IMG/VR virus record: IMGVR_UViG_3300013137_000137
Span: 1 to 20,237 of that record
Source: a virus
Reading direction: 5' to 3' (one strand)
DNA length: 20,237 nucleotides
The notes below the pieces were generated by a model, which saw only the letters and a program-made list of their open reading frames with translations, was not told the DNA's origin and searched no databases. Below are positions 13,733 through 20,237 of this stretch, piece after piece (within the stretch, counting starts at the first letter, position 1; each line of letters opens with the position of its first letter). The translations under genes were made by a program, and so were the position numbers.

Positions 13733-15723
13733 TACAAACTTGCCTCCGTCCGTTTTACTTTCCTGGTCGCCCGCTCCCGCTCCTTCACTTCAACACATGG
13801 ATCCATGGCTGAGTACATAGCCCACACGCCAATAGCAGTCGGCATCACCAAATCATCATGCGCTCCTTCCACGGCTCCCATCGTTCCATCGGGCTTGTGT
13901 TCAAACTGATCAGCCTCATCAATCACCCGGATATCCTTCTCGATATACATCCCATCCCGGAAGGCAGCGTTTAGCGCATCAATCACCATCGGTTTGGTTT
14001 GCTTGTTGGTATGGAATCCGTATTGCGTGGGAACTCCCTGCCGAACCTGTTCAGGCCGGGTACGGGTATATAAGTTTTGATATACACCGGAAATTTCATC
14101 CAGGATGGTCAGGTAATGTTCTCCTTCGGTATCCTCCTGAGAACTCCGGAGTGAGTTACTCTCAATAATCAACAGGGCCTCACCGTACCAGTAGGCTACC
14201 TGAGCAGCCAACCAGGCAAACAGATCCTGATCCAAATGACCCCGCCAGGTGGCCACCGCCTCCGGTACTCCTCCGTCACTCATCCAGTAACGGTCAAATA
14301 CCCGGATGGTGGAGTAGTCGGCTCCTTTACTCTTGCCTCCGATATCACAGATCACCACATAGCGGTTCTTGACTTTCAGGGTAGTATCCGGTTCCTCCCA
14401 TATCCACAATTCCCCACCTACCCTAGGCCTGAAAACAATGTTTTTAAAGGCATCCTTGCCCTTAATGGCATCGGCATAGAGTTGGCCCTTACTCACAGGT
14501 TCTGTACAGGTTTTTGAGGCCCGTTGGGTGTAATAAGGATTGAATACCCGTCTGCCGGATACCGTAAAGCTCTCCTCAGCCGTGGACGGGAACTCCTGGT
14601 TCATTTGTAAGTCCGAGTAATTCTCCCCGGCCTTAAAACTTATATACCAGTTAATCCCTTCGAGCGTGGCTCCCAGTTCCCACAACCACCTGTAATACTC
14701 GTTATCCTTAACTACATTCAGGTAAAATTCTTCCAGGTTATCCAGTTTCTTCCAATATAGGTCAATCTCCCACCACGAAACAAAACAAGCCCGGTAGGCA
14801 CTTCTCCCCTCAATGGCAGCCATCCATTCCCGGTGAAATAGATTACCCCGTCCCATGGCCGTGGATTCCAGTACCACCATGGACATGGATACATTCGGTA
14901 CGGTGGACCGGAGAGACTGAACCAGTTTATTTGCGTTCTTCTTGGTGGTCTGACTGTACATAGCCACCTCCGAGAGGTGGATCATGGCATAGTTGTAGGA
15001 GCGGAACTGATCCGGATTCTCCACCGAACCCACTCCGATTATACATCCCCGCTCCTTACAGATCACGTTCTTTCCGGATTTCTCATAAGGAGCCAGTGTG
15101 ATGGTTCCTAAATCTGCCGGATATAACTGAGCGGCACGAGTGTACATTCCCCGGATATTCCGGGCTGCATCATCCAAATGGGCGCAGATAGCCGAGTGCC
15201 AGTTGGTTTTCAGCCGTTGCTGAATCCACATCATATAAATCTGGGTAAGGGTAGAACCTCCCCACTGACGGGCTTTATCCACCACTTCCCGGATCGGCTG
15301 ATTGGCGAGTCGCTGCTCTTCGTAATCTTTCAGGAGTTTCCGCTGGGCTCCACGGCATACAAACGGGATTTCCTCGAGCGTCTCCTTATCCTGGATCTTA
15401 ATACACACGGCTGCCCAGTATTCAAAGTCATGATCCATCCGGATCTCACTGAGAGCGGCCATGAATATTTTCGTGTTTTCGTCAATGTTTTTTCGCAGTT
15501 CGTCAAATAGTTCGAGATATTTTTTTACACTCCCCGCTTTGATAACATTTTGAATTTCCTCGATACCCTCCATTGACTTAGGCAGATAGATCACCGTGTT
15601 CTCGTCCACGGCAAAGGGAAATCGCTCAATCGGGCTCCCGATCCCGGTCAGGGGATCATACGGAGCGTGCAGCAGAGCATTTCGCTTTTCGTTTTCTATT
15701 AATATATTGTCTAATTCTACCAC
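13732..15723 (-). CDS. Terminase large subunit (packaging ATPase and nuclease)
   Basis: This 663-residue motor cuts concatemeric phage DNA and pumps it through the portal. ATPase domain: the adenine/Walker A region KARQWGGSTLTQ (150-161), a Walker B-like stretch YAMIHLSEVAMY (245-256) in which Glu252 is the likely catalytic carboxylate and Ser replaces the usual Asp, and the coupling motif ESTAMGRGNLFHREW (286-300). Nuclease domain (RNase H-like): YVVICDIGGKSKGADYS with Asp460, LLIIESNS with Glu521, and GAHDDLVMPTAIG with Asp623/Asp624, giving the expected acidic triad. The start is a GTG 9 bases after the candidate small-subunit stop, as no in-frame ATG occurs before residue 51. The C-terminal tail is basic (RATRKVKRTE), the part that contacts portal or DNA in other phages. 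It is on the strand opposite to the portal and capsid genes. Confidence 0.93.
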   Translation of the reverse strand: MVELDNILIENEKRNALLHAPYDPLTGIGSPIERFPFAVDENTVIYLPKSMEGIEEIQNVIKAGSVKKYLELFDELRKNIDENTKIFMAALSEIRMDHDFEYWAAVCIKIQDKETLEEIPFVCRGAQRKLLKDYEEQRLANQPIREVVDKARQWGGSTLTQIYMMWIQQRLKTNWHSAICAHLDDAARNIRGMYTRAAQLYPADLGTITLAPYEKSGKNVICKERGCIIGVGSVENPDQFRSYNYAMIHLSEVAMYSQTTKKNANKLVQSLRSTVPNVSMSMVVLESTAMGRGNLFHREWMAAIEGRSAYRACFVSWWEIDLYWKKLDNLEEFYLNVVKDNEYYRWLWELGATLEGINWYISFKAGENYSDLQMNQEFPSTAEESFTVSGRRVFNPYYTQRASKTCTEPVSKGQLYADAIKGKDAFKNIVFRPRVGGELWIWEEPDTTLKVKNRYVVICDIGGKSKGADYSTIRVFDRYWMSDGGVPEAVATWRGHLDQDLFAWLAAQVAYWYGEALLIIESNSLRSSQEDTEGEHYLTILDEISGVYQNLYTRTRPEQVRQGVPTQYGFHTNKQTKPMVIDALNAAFRDGMYIEKDIRVIDEADQFEHKPDGTMGAVEGAHDDLVMPTAIGVWAMYSAMDPCVEVKERERATRKVKRTEASL

Positions 15724-15732
15724 CTAACAGAA

Positions 15733-15990
15733 TTACGCTTTATGAATTGGTTTGGAATTGGCCCGTTTTTGGGCCAGGATCTCGTGGACAATCTTGGCCA
15801 CATAGCTACTCGCATACCCTGTCCGAATACTTACCTCATCATACAGGGTGCTTTTTCGTATCTCCGAGGCAAACCTCCCATGTTCGTGGTTTAATTCTTC
15901 CACCACCCGCTCATACTCTTCCCATACCTTCTGCTTACGCTCGAAGGTCTGAGGTCGTTTGTTGAGCTCGCTCCCCTCTTTACCACTCAT
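15733..15990 (-). CDS. Small HTH-like protein, candidate terminase small subunit
   Basis: An 85-residue charged protein located directly upstream of the large terminase gene, the classic small-subunit position. Residues about 20-40 form a helical charged segment (KVWEEYERVVEELNHEHG). Residues 48-72 (LYDEVSIRTGYASSYVAKIV) read as a helix-turn-helix: a helix, a Gly turn, then a recognition-like helix. A basic C-terminus (KRANSKPIHK) follows. Small terminases recognise the packaging site through such N-terminal HTH domains, but most are longer (about 120-200 residues), so this could be a minimal form or a transcription regulator of the operon. The leader carries AAAGGAAC, a plausible Shine-Dalgarno motif 5-7 bases before the ATG, which supports this start. 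Confidence 0.6.
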   Translation of the reverse strand: MSGKEGSELNKRPQTFERKQKVWEEYERVVEELNHEHGRFASEIRKSTLYDEVSIRTGYASSYVAKIVHEILAQKRANSKPIHKA

Positions 15991-16148
15991 GTTATGTTCC
16001 TTTTATTGGTTACTCCGATAAAAGTAACACACTCGATCTTATTTCTCCAAATATCAATCCTATTCAGATGAGTAATCAACAGGTCGTTACATAGTTTTAC
16101 CTCATGTTTCACCTGTAAAATAAGACATCAAGGGGAGAGCACATATTT
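15991..16148. promoter_or_regulatory. Divergent intergenic control region
   Basis: This 158-base A/T-rich space is the only sizeable gap between divergent genes: the minus terminase/glycan operon to the left and the plus scaffold/capsid operon to the right. It must hold promoters for both. Besides the minus candidate at 16019-16051, the plus strand has TAGTTTTA (16092-16099) as a TAnnTTTG-like box, but its upstream TTTG partner is poor (GATG). The scaffold leader carries AAGGGGAG about 11 bases before the ATG. No clear operator palindrome or terminator was seen. Confidence 0.55.
16019..16051 (-). promoter_or_regulatory. Candidate Bacteroidota-type promoter for the minus-strand operon
   Basis: On the minus strand, TTTG (16051-16048) is followed after 21 bases by TACTTTTA (16026-16019), which matches the Bacteroidota primary-sigma consensus TTTG / TAnnTTTG at all but the last base of the downstream box. 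Initiation about 8 bases further would leave a roughly 20-base leader before the candidate small-terminase ATG at 15990. The position, just upstream of the first gene of an 11-kb operon, fits. The call rests on pattern only. Confidence 0.4.
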
Positions 16149-17054
16149 ATGAACAAAGTTGAAACGGTAAAGGAATCCGTGGCAGAAGAACCGATCCAGG
16201 AGCAGACTGAGCCACAGGAGCCCGAAACCCAGGAAGAAGAAACTCAGGAGCCGGAAGAGGAAACCGATCCGGAACCCGAGCAGGAAGAGGAGCAGGAGCC
16301 CGAAGGTGAAGAGGAAACCGGGAAACCGGAGTCTCAACCACAGGGCGAGTTCTTTGAACTACTGAAAGAGACCTACCCTTCGCAGTCATTTGACAGTGAA
16401 GAGGACTACCTCAAGGCAGCTACCCAGTACATGAAGGATAATCTCGAGGCCAACCGGGTGATCGGTGAGGCTTTTGAGAATAACCCGCAACTGGGCGACA
16501 TTATCATGGACATGACCAAAGGGGCCTCCTTTATGGAAGCCCTTGCCCGGAACGTGGACATGGAGGCCCTCGAACCACAGCCCGGAGATCCGGACTACAA
16601 AAAGTGGAAAGAGGCCAAGGCAGAACGGGAGGAGCGAAAACAGAAAGCCCGTGAGGCCATGATCGAGCAGGAGAAAGCCCGCAATACCAGCCTTGAGACT
16701 ATCGAGAAATTCCGAACCGAGAAGGGCATGACCCCGGAGGAACGGGATCAGTTCGCCACTTCGATTGCCAAGATCCTGGATAAGGTGGTGATTGAAGGCC
16801 GGGTAGAGCCTGACTTTCTCGAGTTAATGTATAAGGGACTGGCCTTTGATCAGGCGATTGACGAAGCCCGTAAGCAGGGCGAGGTCCGGGGAAAGAATGA
16901 GGCGATCATTCAGAAGAAGGCCAAGAAGGCCACTCCCGGAGACGGACTCCCACTGGTGGTCCCCTCCAATGCTCCCGAGGTGAAGAAACCTGTAACTAAT
17001 CCTATTGCAGCAGAGATGGTCCGATGGGCCAAATCGAAACAACGATTCAAGTAA
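16149..17054 (+). CDS. Capsid scaffolding protein
   Basis: A 301-residue protein immediately upstream of the major capsid gene. Residues 13-57 are almost entirely Glu/Pro/Gln with short EPE and EEE repeats, and so disordered and very acidic. Residues 65-230 are predicted helical and charged (QYMKDNLEANRVIGEAFENN; a Lys/Glu/Arg-rich coiled-coil stretch about 152-200). The C-terminus (about 250-301) is basic and includes KKAKKA and ends WAKSKQRFK. An acidic N-terminus, helical rod and basic C-terminal capsid-binding end, with capsid gene adjacency, is the standard scaffold pattern: it guides procapsid assembly and is then removed or degraded. There is no Ser-His-Asp protease motif, so no fused protease. 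The start at 16149 is supported by an upstream AAGGGGAG. No scaffold family can be named from sequence because these proteins diverge quickly. Confidence 0.8.
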   Translation: MNKVETVKESVAEEPIQEQTEPQEPETQEEETQEPEEETDPEPEQEEEQEPEGEEETGKPESQPQGEFFELLKETYPSQSFDSEEDYLKAATQYMKDNLEANRVIGEAFENNPQLGDIIMDMTKGASFMEALARNVDMEALEPQPGDPDYKKWKEAKAEREERKQKAREAMIEQEKARNTSLETIEKFRTEKGMTPEERDQFATSIAKILDKVVIEGRVEPDFLELMYKGLAFDQAIDEARKQGEVRGKNEAIIQKKAKKATPGDGLPLVVPSNAPEVKKPVTNPIAAEMVRWAKSKQRFK

Positions 17055-17079
17055 AAACCACTTTTAATCAGATAATCAA

Positions 17080-18438
17080 ATGAGAAAATTCGCAACTTAC
17101 CTTTCGTATGCAACTACCCTCCTGGTGTGTGTGGTTGCTGTCCTGGGGCTGACCGGGGTCATTGACCTGGGTACCCTGCTGGACTCTGTACTGGGTAACG
17201 GTGGAGTGATATGGGCCGTGGCTGGTGCCGGGGTTATTGTAACTTCTGAACCTGTTACCACGGACAATGCCACTACGGCATCCTCCGAGCTCTTAATGAC
17301 CGAGATTGACAAGGCCATTACCATTATGCGCCCCGATCTCTACCCACTGGACACCCTGCTGAGAATGGCAGGAGGCGCAGAAAAAATAAGCGCATGGGAG
17401 TATGAATGGTATGCCACCGATTACCGTGGCTATGCCGATACCCTGAGAACTGCCTTTGACAAGGATCTCTCGAGCACGGGCGTTCATACCATCTATGTCA
17501 ACAACATCCATTTCTGGACGGTCCATGACACCATCCTGATCCCGGCCTATACGGACGCTAACAGCGGCCCGATTATGTGCCTGGTGGTAGCTAAGAATAC
17601 TTCCTCCAATGCACTGACCGTAATTCCGGCCAACTGCACCAGCGATCTGCTCCCGGACATGATCCAGGGAACCGTTCTTCTGAGGATGGGTTCGGCTAAA
17701 AACGAACTGGATGCTCAGACCAGCCAGTATGCTGTATTCCCGCAGAAAGATTCCAACTACTGCCAGTATTTCATGCAACAGGTTGAGGAATCCTTCTTTG
17801 AGAAAGCCCACAAAAAAGAGGTTGAATGGAACATTGACGACCTGAAGGCTGCCTCGCTCGAAGATCTCCGCAGGAGTATGGAGCTGACTGCATGGTTCGG
17901 ACGGAAAGAAAAATTCTATGACACCGAGGCTGAGAACTACAAGTATGCTATGAACGGGGTCACCCGCTATATTACTAATGCAGTTCCTTACGAAGCCTCT
18001 CCGGCCAATACCAATGCTGCTTTCTTGCAGATCACCAATCAGATTTTCCGTGGTAACGCTGGTAGCAAAACCAGGTACCTCTTTGGTGGAGCCGAGTTTA
18101 TGGAGTGGCTGAGTTCCGTGGATACTGTCACCCGTCAGAGGGATGCTGGTTCCGTGAAAGAAGAGTTCGGTATTGAGTTTGAGCGGATCCGCACGATCTA
18201 CGGTACCCTGAACATTCTCTATCACCAGCTCTTTGATGATGCCGGATATTCCGACAAGGCCGTGGTTCTGGACATGAACAACATTTACAAGAAAGTCTGG
18301 AATCCACTGGATGTAAGAAAAATCGAACTGAAAAAGTCAGGGATCAAGAACGCTGATGCGTATGCGATTGACGAGACCTCAACCATTGTGGCCAAGTACC
18401 CGCTTACCCATGCGATCCTGTCCCCGGCTAATAGCTGA
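17080..18438 (+). CDS. Major capsid protein, SU10/DUF5309-like, with hydrophobic N-terminal extension
   Basis: A 452-residue protein that should form the head shell (HK97 fold). Residues about 64-110 (ATTASSELLMTEIDKAITIM, then RPDLYPLDTLLR) match the N-terminal arm pattern I know from SU10-type and DUF5309 capsid proteins, and the C-terminal part (TRYLFGGAEFMEWLSS, EEFGIEFERIRTIYGTLNIL, KYPLTHAIL) also fits. Ahead of this lie about 60 unusual residues: MRKF, a hydrophobic span (8-28), then a second (about 42-54). They look like a signal peptide or membrane helices, which is not expected for a cytoplasmically assembled shell. The leader is A-rich with no Shine-Dalgarno motif, and the alternative start at Met73 would remove part of the arm. 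The extension may be cleaved during maturation. A strong terminator follows the gene, in keeping with high expression. Confidence 0.87.
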   Translation: MRKFATYLSYATTLLVCVVAVLGLTGVIDLGTLLDSVLGNGGVIWAVAGAGVIVTSEPVTTDNATTASSELLMTEIDKAITIMRPDLYPLDTLLRMAGGAEKISAWEYEWYATDYRGYADTLRTAFDKDLSSTGVHTIYVNNIHFWTVHDTILIPAYTDANSGPIMCLVVAKNTSSNALTVIPANCTSDLLPDMIQGTVLLRMGSAKNELDAQTSQYAVFPQKDSNYCQYFMQQVEESFFEKAHKKEVEWNIDDLKAASLEDLRRSMELTAWFGRKEKFYDTEAENYKYAMNGVTRYITNAVPYEASPANTNAAFLQITNQIFRGNAGSKTRYLFGGAEFMEWLSSVDTVTRQRDAGSVKEEFGIEFERIRTIYGTLNILYHQLFDDAGYSDKAVVLDMNNIYKKVWNPLDVRKIELKKSGIKNADAYAIDETSTIVAKYPLTHAILSPANS

Positions 18439-18469
18439 TAATATGCCTCTCTTCTTCGATTAACCCAAG

Positions 18470-18508
18470 CAAGGTGTAGGCGGGGATTCCCTCGCCTCAC
18501 CTTGTTTT
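18470..18508 (+). terminator. Intrinsic terminator after the major capsid gene
   Basis: CAAGGTG (18470-18476) pairs with CACCTTG (18498-18504), AGGCG (18478-18482) with CGCCT (18493-18497) and GGG with CCC, leaving single bulged T residues at 18477 and 18492 and a three-base ATT loop. TTTT follows directly. A long GC-rich hairpin plus U tract is a clear rho-independent terminator. The following gene starts only 14 bases later, with no recognisable promoter, so some read-through is likely and the site may set the capsid to downstream-gene ratio. Confidence 0.85.
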
Positions 18509-18521
18509 AATAACAAAACCC

Positions 18522-19049
18522 ATGATTGTAGAATATGAAAGTTTACGGTACTGCCAGGAAGGTGTACTGTTAAACGTGGATGGAAAGACAAAAAAAATTC
18601 TCTTTACCGGAGGAGTACCCGGCAAGAGGTTTAAAGGGGGGAGATTCTGCACATCAGATCCAAAGATTCAGAAACTTCTGGAATCCCGCAGTGATTTTGA
18701 CAAACGGTTCAAAGTGATCTTCCGGGACCACACCGAGAAGGAGGCCGAAGAGAAGGCCATTAAAGACCTCGAGGATCTCCGTCAACTGATTGTACCCAAA
18801 GAGACGGTACCTGTCATACAGGTGCCTGAAACGGTTCCGGTTGAACCTGAGCCCGTGGTAACCAAGCCCGCAGAGGTTGTATCCGAGGAACCCGTAGACG
18901 AGTCCCTGCTGGAAGTAACCAACGCACAAAAGGCTAAGGATTACCTGGTTCAGAAAATCGAAGGGCTGACCTATCGCCAGGTGCAGAATAGGGCTATGAT
19001 CCTTTCGGTTGCAGAACGTAACCATATTAAATTTCCAAACTGGCAGTAA
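18522..19049 (+). CDS. Putative virion-associated protein of unknown function (175 residues)
   Basis: A 175-residue protein between the capsid gene and the adaptor gene. It has three visible parts. The N-terminal small beta domain (1-60) includes GKRFKGGRFCTSDPKIQKLL; the GGRF-T-DP pattern recurs in small N-terminal domains of phage head proteins. A charged helix (65-92) leads into a Val/Pro/Glu-rich linker (about 93-128). The C-terminal helical domain (130-175) includes AKDYLVQKIEGLTYRQVQNRA. The location suggests head decoration or head-tail joining, but no family is identified. It starts 14 bases after the terminator, and its stop is followed directly by the ATG of the next gene. Confidence 0.6.
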   Translation: MIVEYESLRYCQEGVLLNVDGKTKKILFTGGVPGKRFKGGRFCTSDPKIQKLLESRSDFDKRFKVIFRDHTEKEAEEKAIKDLEDLRQLIVPKETVPVIQVPETVPVEPEPVVTKPAEVVSEEPVDESLLEVTNAQKAKDYLVQKIEGLTYRQVQNRAMILSVAERNHIKFPNWQ

Positions 19050-19670
19050 ATGGACAGAGCACAGATCATTGACAAGATTAAACTCCGGATTGACGAGTTC
19101 GGCCCCTTTGAGGAAGGGGAAGTGTTCGGATCTGAACAGGTAGAAGTCCTGCTGGATGATGCCGTCAATCAGTTCTTGCTGCTGATCCCCTCCCATCTTC
19201 AGACTCCGGAATCCTTTGTGGATGCAAGTTCGTCCACCGGAGGAGCCGTACCCCTTGATACGGCTACGGGCTATGTACCCCTTCCGGCAGGATACCTTAA
19301 ACTGGTCTCCTTTAAGATGGACTGCTGGCAACGGGCCGTCACGGTCTCGATCACCGAGGACTCACCCGAATATGCCTTACAGAAAAATGAATATGTCCGT
19401 GGCGGCCCTTCCCGTCCGGTGGTAGTGGAACGCTACGAACCGGGAATTGGAAAGATCCTTGAGTATTACTCCGTAACGGACAATAACCATGATGTCGAGA
19501 AGGCCTTGTGCCTGATTGAACTGGTAGCTGAAGAGTTGGATGATGATCTGGTGGATCCGTTCACCTGGTTTGCAGCCTATCTCTTACTGGACAGCAAACG
19601 GGAAACGGCCCCGGCTGATGCCTGTCTGAAAAAGACTATGAACTGGATCGCCCTTAAAACCAGAAGGTAA
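19050..19670 (+). CDS. Putative head-tail adaptor (gp4/gp6-like head completion protein)
   Basis: A 206-residue protein that begins directly after the previous stop. The helical, acidic N-terminus (DRAQIIDKIKLRIDEFGPFE; QVEVLLDDAVNQFLLLIPSH) and the beta-rich middle (YVPLPAGYLKLVSFKMDCW; then RPVVVERYEP) lead into a final helical region (DLVDPFTWFAAYLLLDSKRE). This helix-beta-helix plan with a long C-terminal helix is that of adaptor proteins which sit below the portal and join it to the tail, for example P22 gp4 and HK97 gp6. Position soon after the capsid gene supports this. The family call is by layout, not by a diagnostic motif. The stop and the start of the next gene overlap by 1 base (TAATG). 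Confidence 0.6.
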   Translation: MDRAQIIDKIKLRIDEFGPFEEGEVFGSEQVEVLLDDAVNQFLLLIPSHLQTPESFVDASSSTGGAVPLDTATGYVPLPAGYLKLVSFKMDCWQRAVTVSITEDSPEYALQKNEYVRGGPSRPVVVERYEPGIGKILEYYSVTDNNHDVEKALCLIELVAEELDDDLVDPFTWFAAYLLLDSKRETAPADACLKKTMNWIALKTRR

Positions 19671-20035
19671 TGATTGACGTACTGCAAGGAGCCAGTGTAA
19701 AACTGGCCGTCACATTGAAGGATAGTCAGGGAACCACCATTGACCCCGCCTCTTCTTCCAGTGGTCCGGATAATGTACTGATTGAACTGTACCCGGAGAA
19801 GAGCCACGAGGTACTGGCCCGGTATGCAATTACGGATCCACAGGATGGAAACACCTACGGGAACGCAGCAATCAACGGGGACGAGATCAATGTATTCATT
19901 GACGGAGCCGATACCGCAGGGATGCCTATTGGCAAGATCGTGGGAAAGTTCATTGTAACCTATGCAAATGCCGATTTTTCTTCCGGGTACGAAACCCTGA
20001 TCAGCCGTGGAGTGGTTCTGAATGTATTACCCTAA
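19670..20035 (+). CDS. Small beta-rich virion protein of unknown function (121 residues)
   Basis: A 121-residue acidic protein with repeated beta strands (GASVKLAVTLKDSQG near the N-terminus; VLIELYP; IGKIVGKFIVTYANADF; GVVLNVLP) and Ser/Gly loops, giving an immunoglobulin-like or BppU-N-terminal-like sandwich impression. It shares the TAATG junction with the adaptor gene and is followed 15 bases later by another partial ORF. Head-completion, stopper or tail-tube attachment roles are all compatible with its place after the adaptor; none can be proved from the sequence. No signal peptide or Cys. Confidence 0.6.
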   Translation: MIDVLQGASVKLAVTLKDSQGTTIDPASSSSGPDNVLIELYPEKSHEVLARYAITDPQDGNTYGNAAINGDEINVFIDGADTAGMPIGKIVGKFIVTYANADFSSGYETLISRGVVLNVLP

Positions 20036-20050
20036 TAATCCCATAAGTGA

Positions 20051-20237
20051 ATGGTCCAGAGAATCATCGTACAGGATGCAACGGGTCAGGGACCTGTCGA
20101 AGTTACGGGCTCCGGACGAGTAGCCCAGGCTTACATTGAGCGGATCCCGCTCTCGGAAGTTGACGTTACGAATGATTCCTCCGGAGTAGTCATCTCCTTT
20201 ACTCCGGCAGATACCAATCCTACCACAGAAATAGTGA
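20051..20237 (+). CDS. Putative virion protein, 3' truncated by the window end
   Basis: An ORF begins at the ATG 15 bases after the previous stop and stays open for 62 codons to the last base of the window. The start of the product (VQRIIVQDATGQGPVEVTGS) and the segments YIERIPLSEVDVTN and VVISFTPAD read as beta strands with Thr/Ser/Asp loops, as in the small structural proteins upstream. Same strand and short spacing place it in the head-completion or tail operon. Too little is present for a function. Confidence 0.5.
   Translation, partial: MVQRIIVQDATGQGPVEVTGSGRVAQAYIERIPLSEVDVTNDSSGVVISFTPADTNPTTEIV

Noticed and set aside
16194-16325. Possible tandem repeat in the Glu/Pro-rich start of the scaffold gene
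   Set aside because: The DNA units (gag/gaa/ccg mixtures) are irregular; this is amino-acid bias for an acidic disordered tail and not a defined repeat array.
17293-18225. 310-codon antisense open frame opposite the major capsid gene
   Set aside because: The capsid gene is clear on the plus strand, and the antisense product shows no family motif. Length is a by-product of codon composition.
18654-19331. 225-codon antisense frame across the 175-residue gene and adaptor
   Set aside because: It spans the junction of two well-packed plus-strand genes; no domain is visible.

Overview
The window is part of a tailed double-stranded DNA phage or prophage (Caudoviricetes), covering the head-morphogenesis region: portal, terminase, scaffold, major capsid protein and head-completion genes, plus a large phage-encoded glycan cassette. 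No tRNA, rRNA, CRISPR array, insertion sequence, integrase or att site was seen. The host is most likely a member of Bacteroidota. This is an inference from A-rich leaders without a Shine-Dalgarno motif in front of several genes, candidate promoters with the TTTG/TAnnTTTG architecture, and portal, capsid and polyvalent proteins of a type I associate with gut Bacteroidota phages. Base composition looks even, near half GC by eye, with no obvious break between cassette and structural genes.

Layout: (1) 1-4799, plus strand: the 3' end of a very large polyvalent protein with an LPD38-like domain, then the portal gene. (2) 4800-4897: convergence point with a bidirectional hairpin terminator. (3) 4898-15990, minus strand, read right to left from a divergent control region: a short HTH-like protein (candidate small terminase), large terminase, an N6/N4-type DNA methyltransferase, a previously unmarked 36-residue membrane protein, a Gfo/Idh/MocA oxidoreductase, a truncated NDP-sugar dehydrogenase, two small unknowns, a two-domain glycosyltransferase, a class I methyltransferase, a GT4 glycosyltransferase, an unmarked 50-residue protein, a Stealth-like transferase, an unknown, a zincin-like protein, a small overlapping protein and a UDP-GlcNAc 2-epimerase. 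Nearly all of these genes overlap by 4 nt (ATGA) or lie within a few bases, so they read as one translationally coupled operon. (4) 15991-16148: divergent promoter region. (5) 16149-20237, plus strand: scaffold, major capsid protein with an unusual hydrophobic N-terminus, a strong terminator, then four head-completion or virion genes, the last cut by the window end.

The most striking feature is the inverted terminase/glycan operon between portal and scaffold. The epimerase, dehydrogenase and Gfo/Idh/MocA enzyme correspond by family to three of the steps leading to UDP-ManNAcA or UDP-ManNAc3NAcA-type sugars. Three transferase proteins and a methyltransferase could then build and cap a glycan. 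Because the genes are co-transcribed with terminase, the glycan may be placed on the virion or, alternatively, on the host surface late in infection. The target cannot be decided from sequence.
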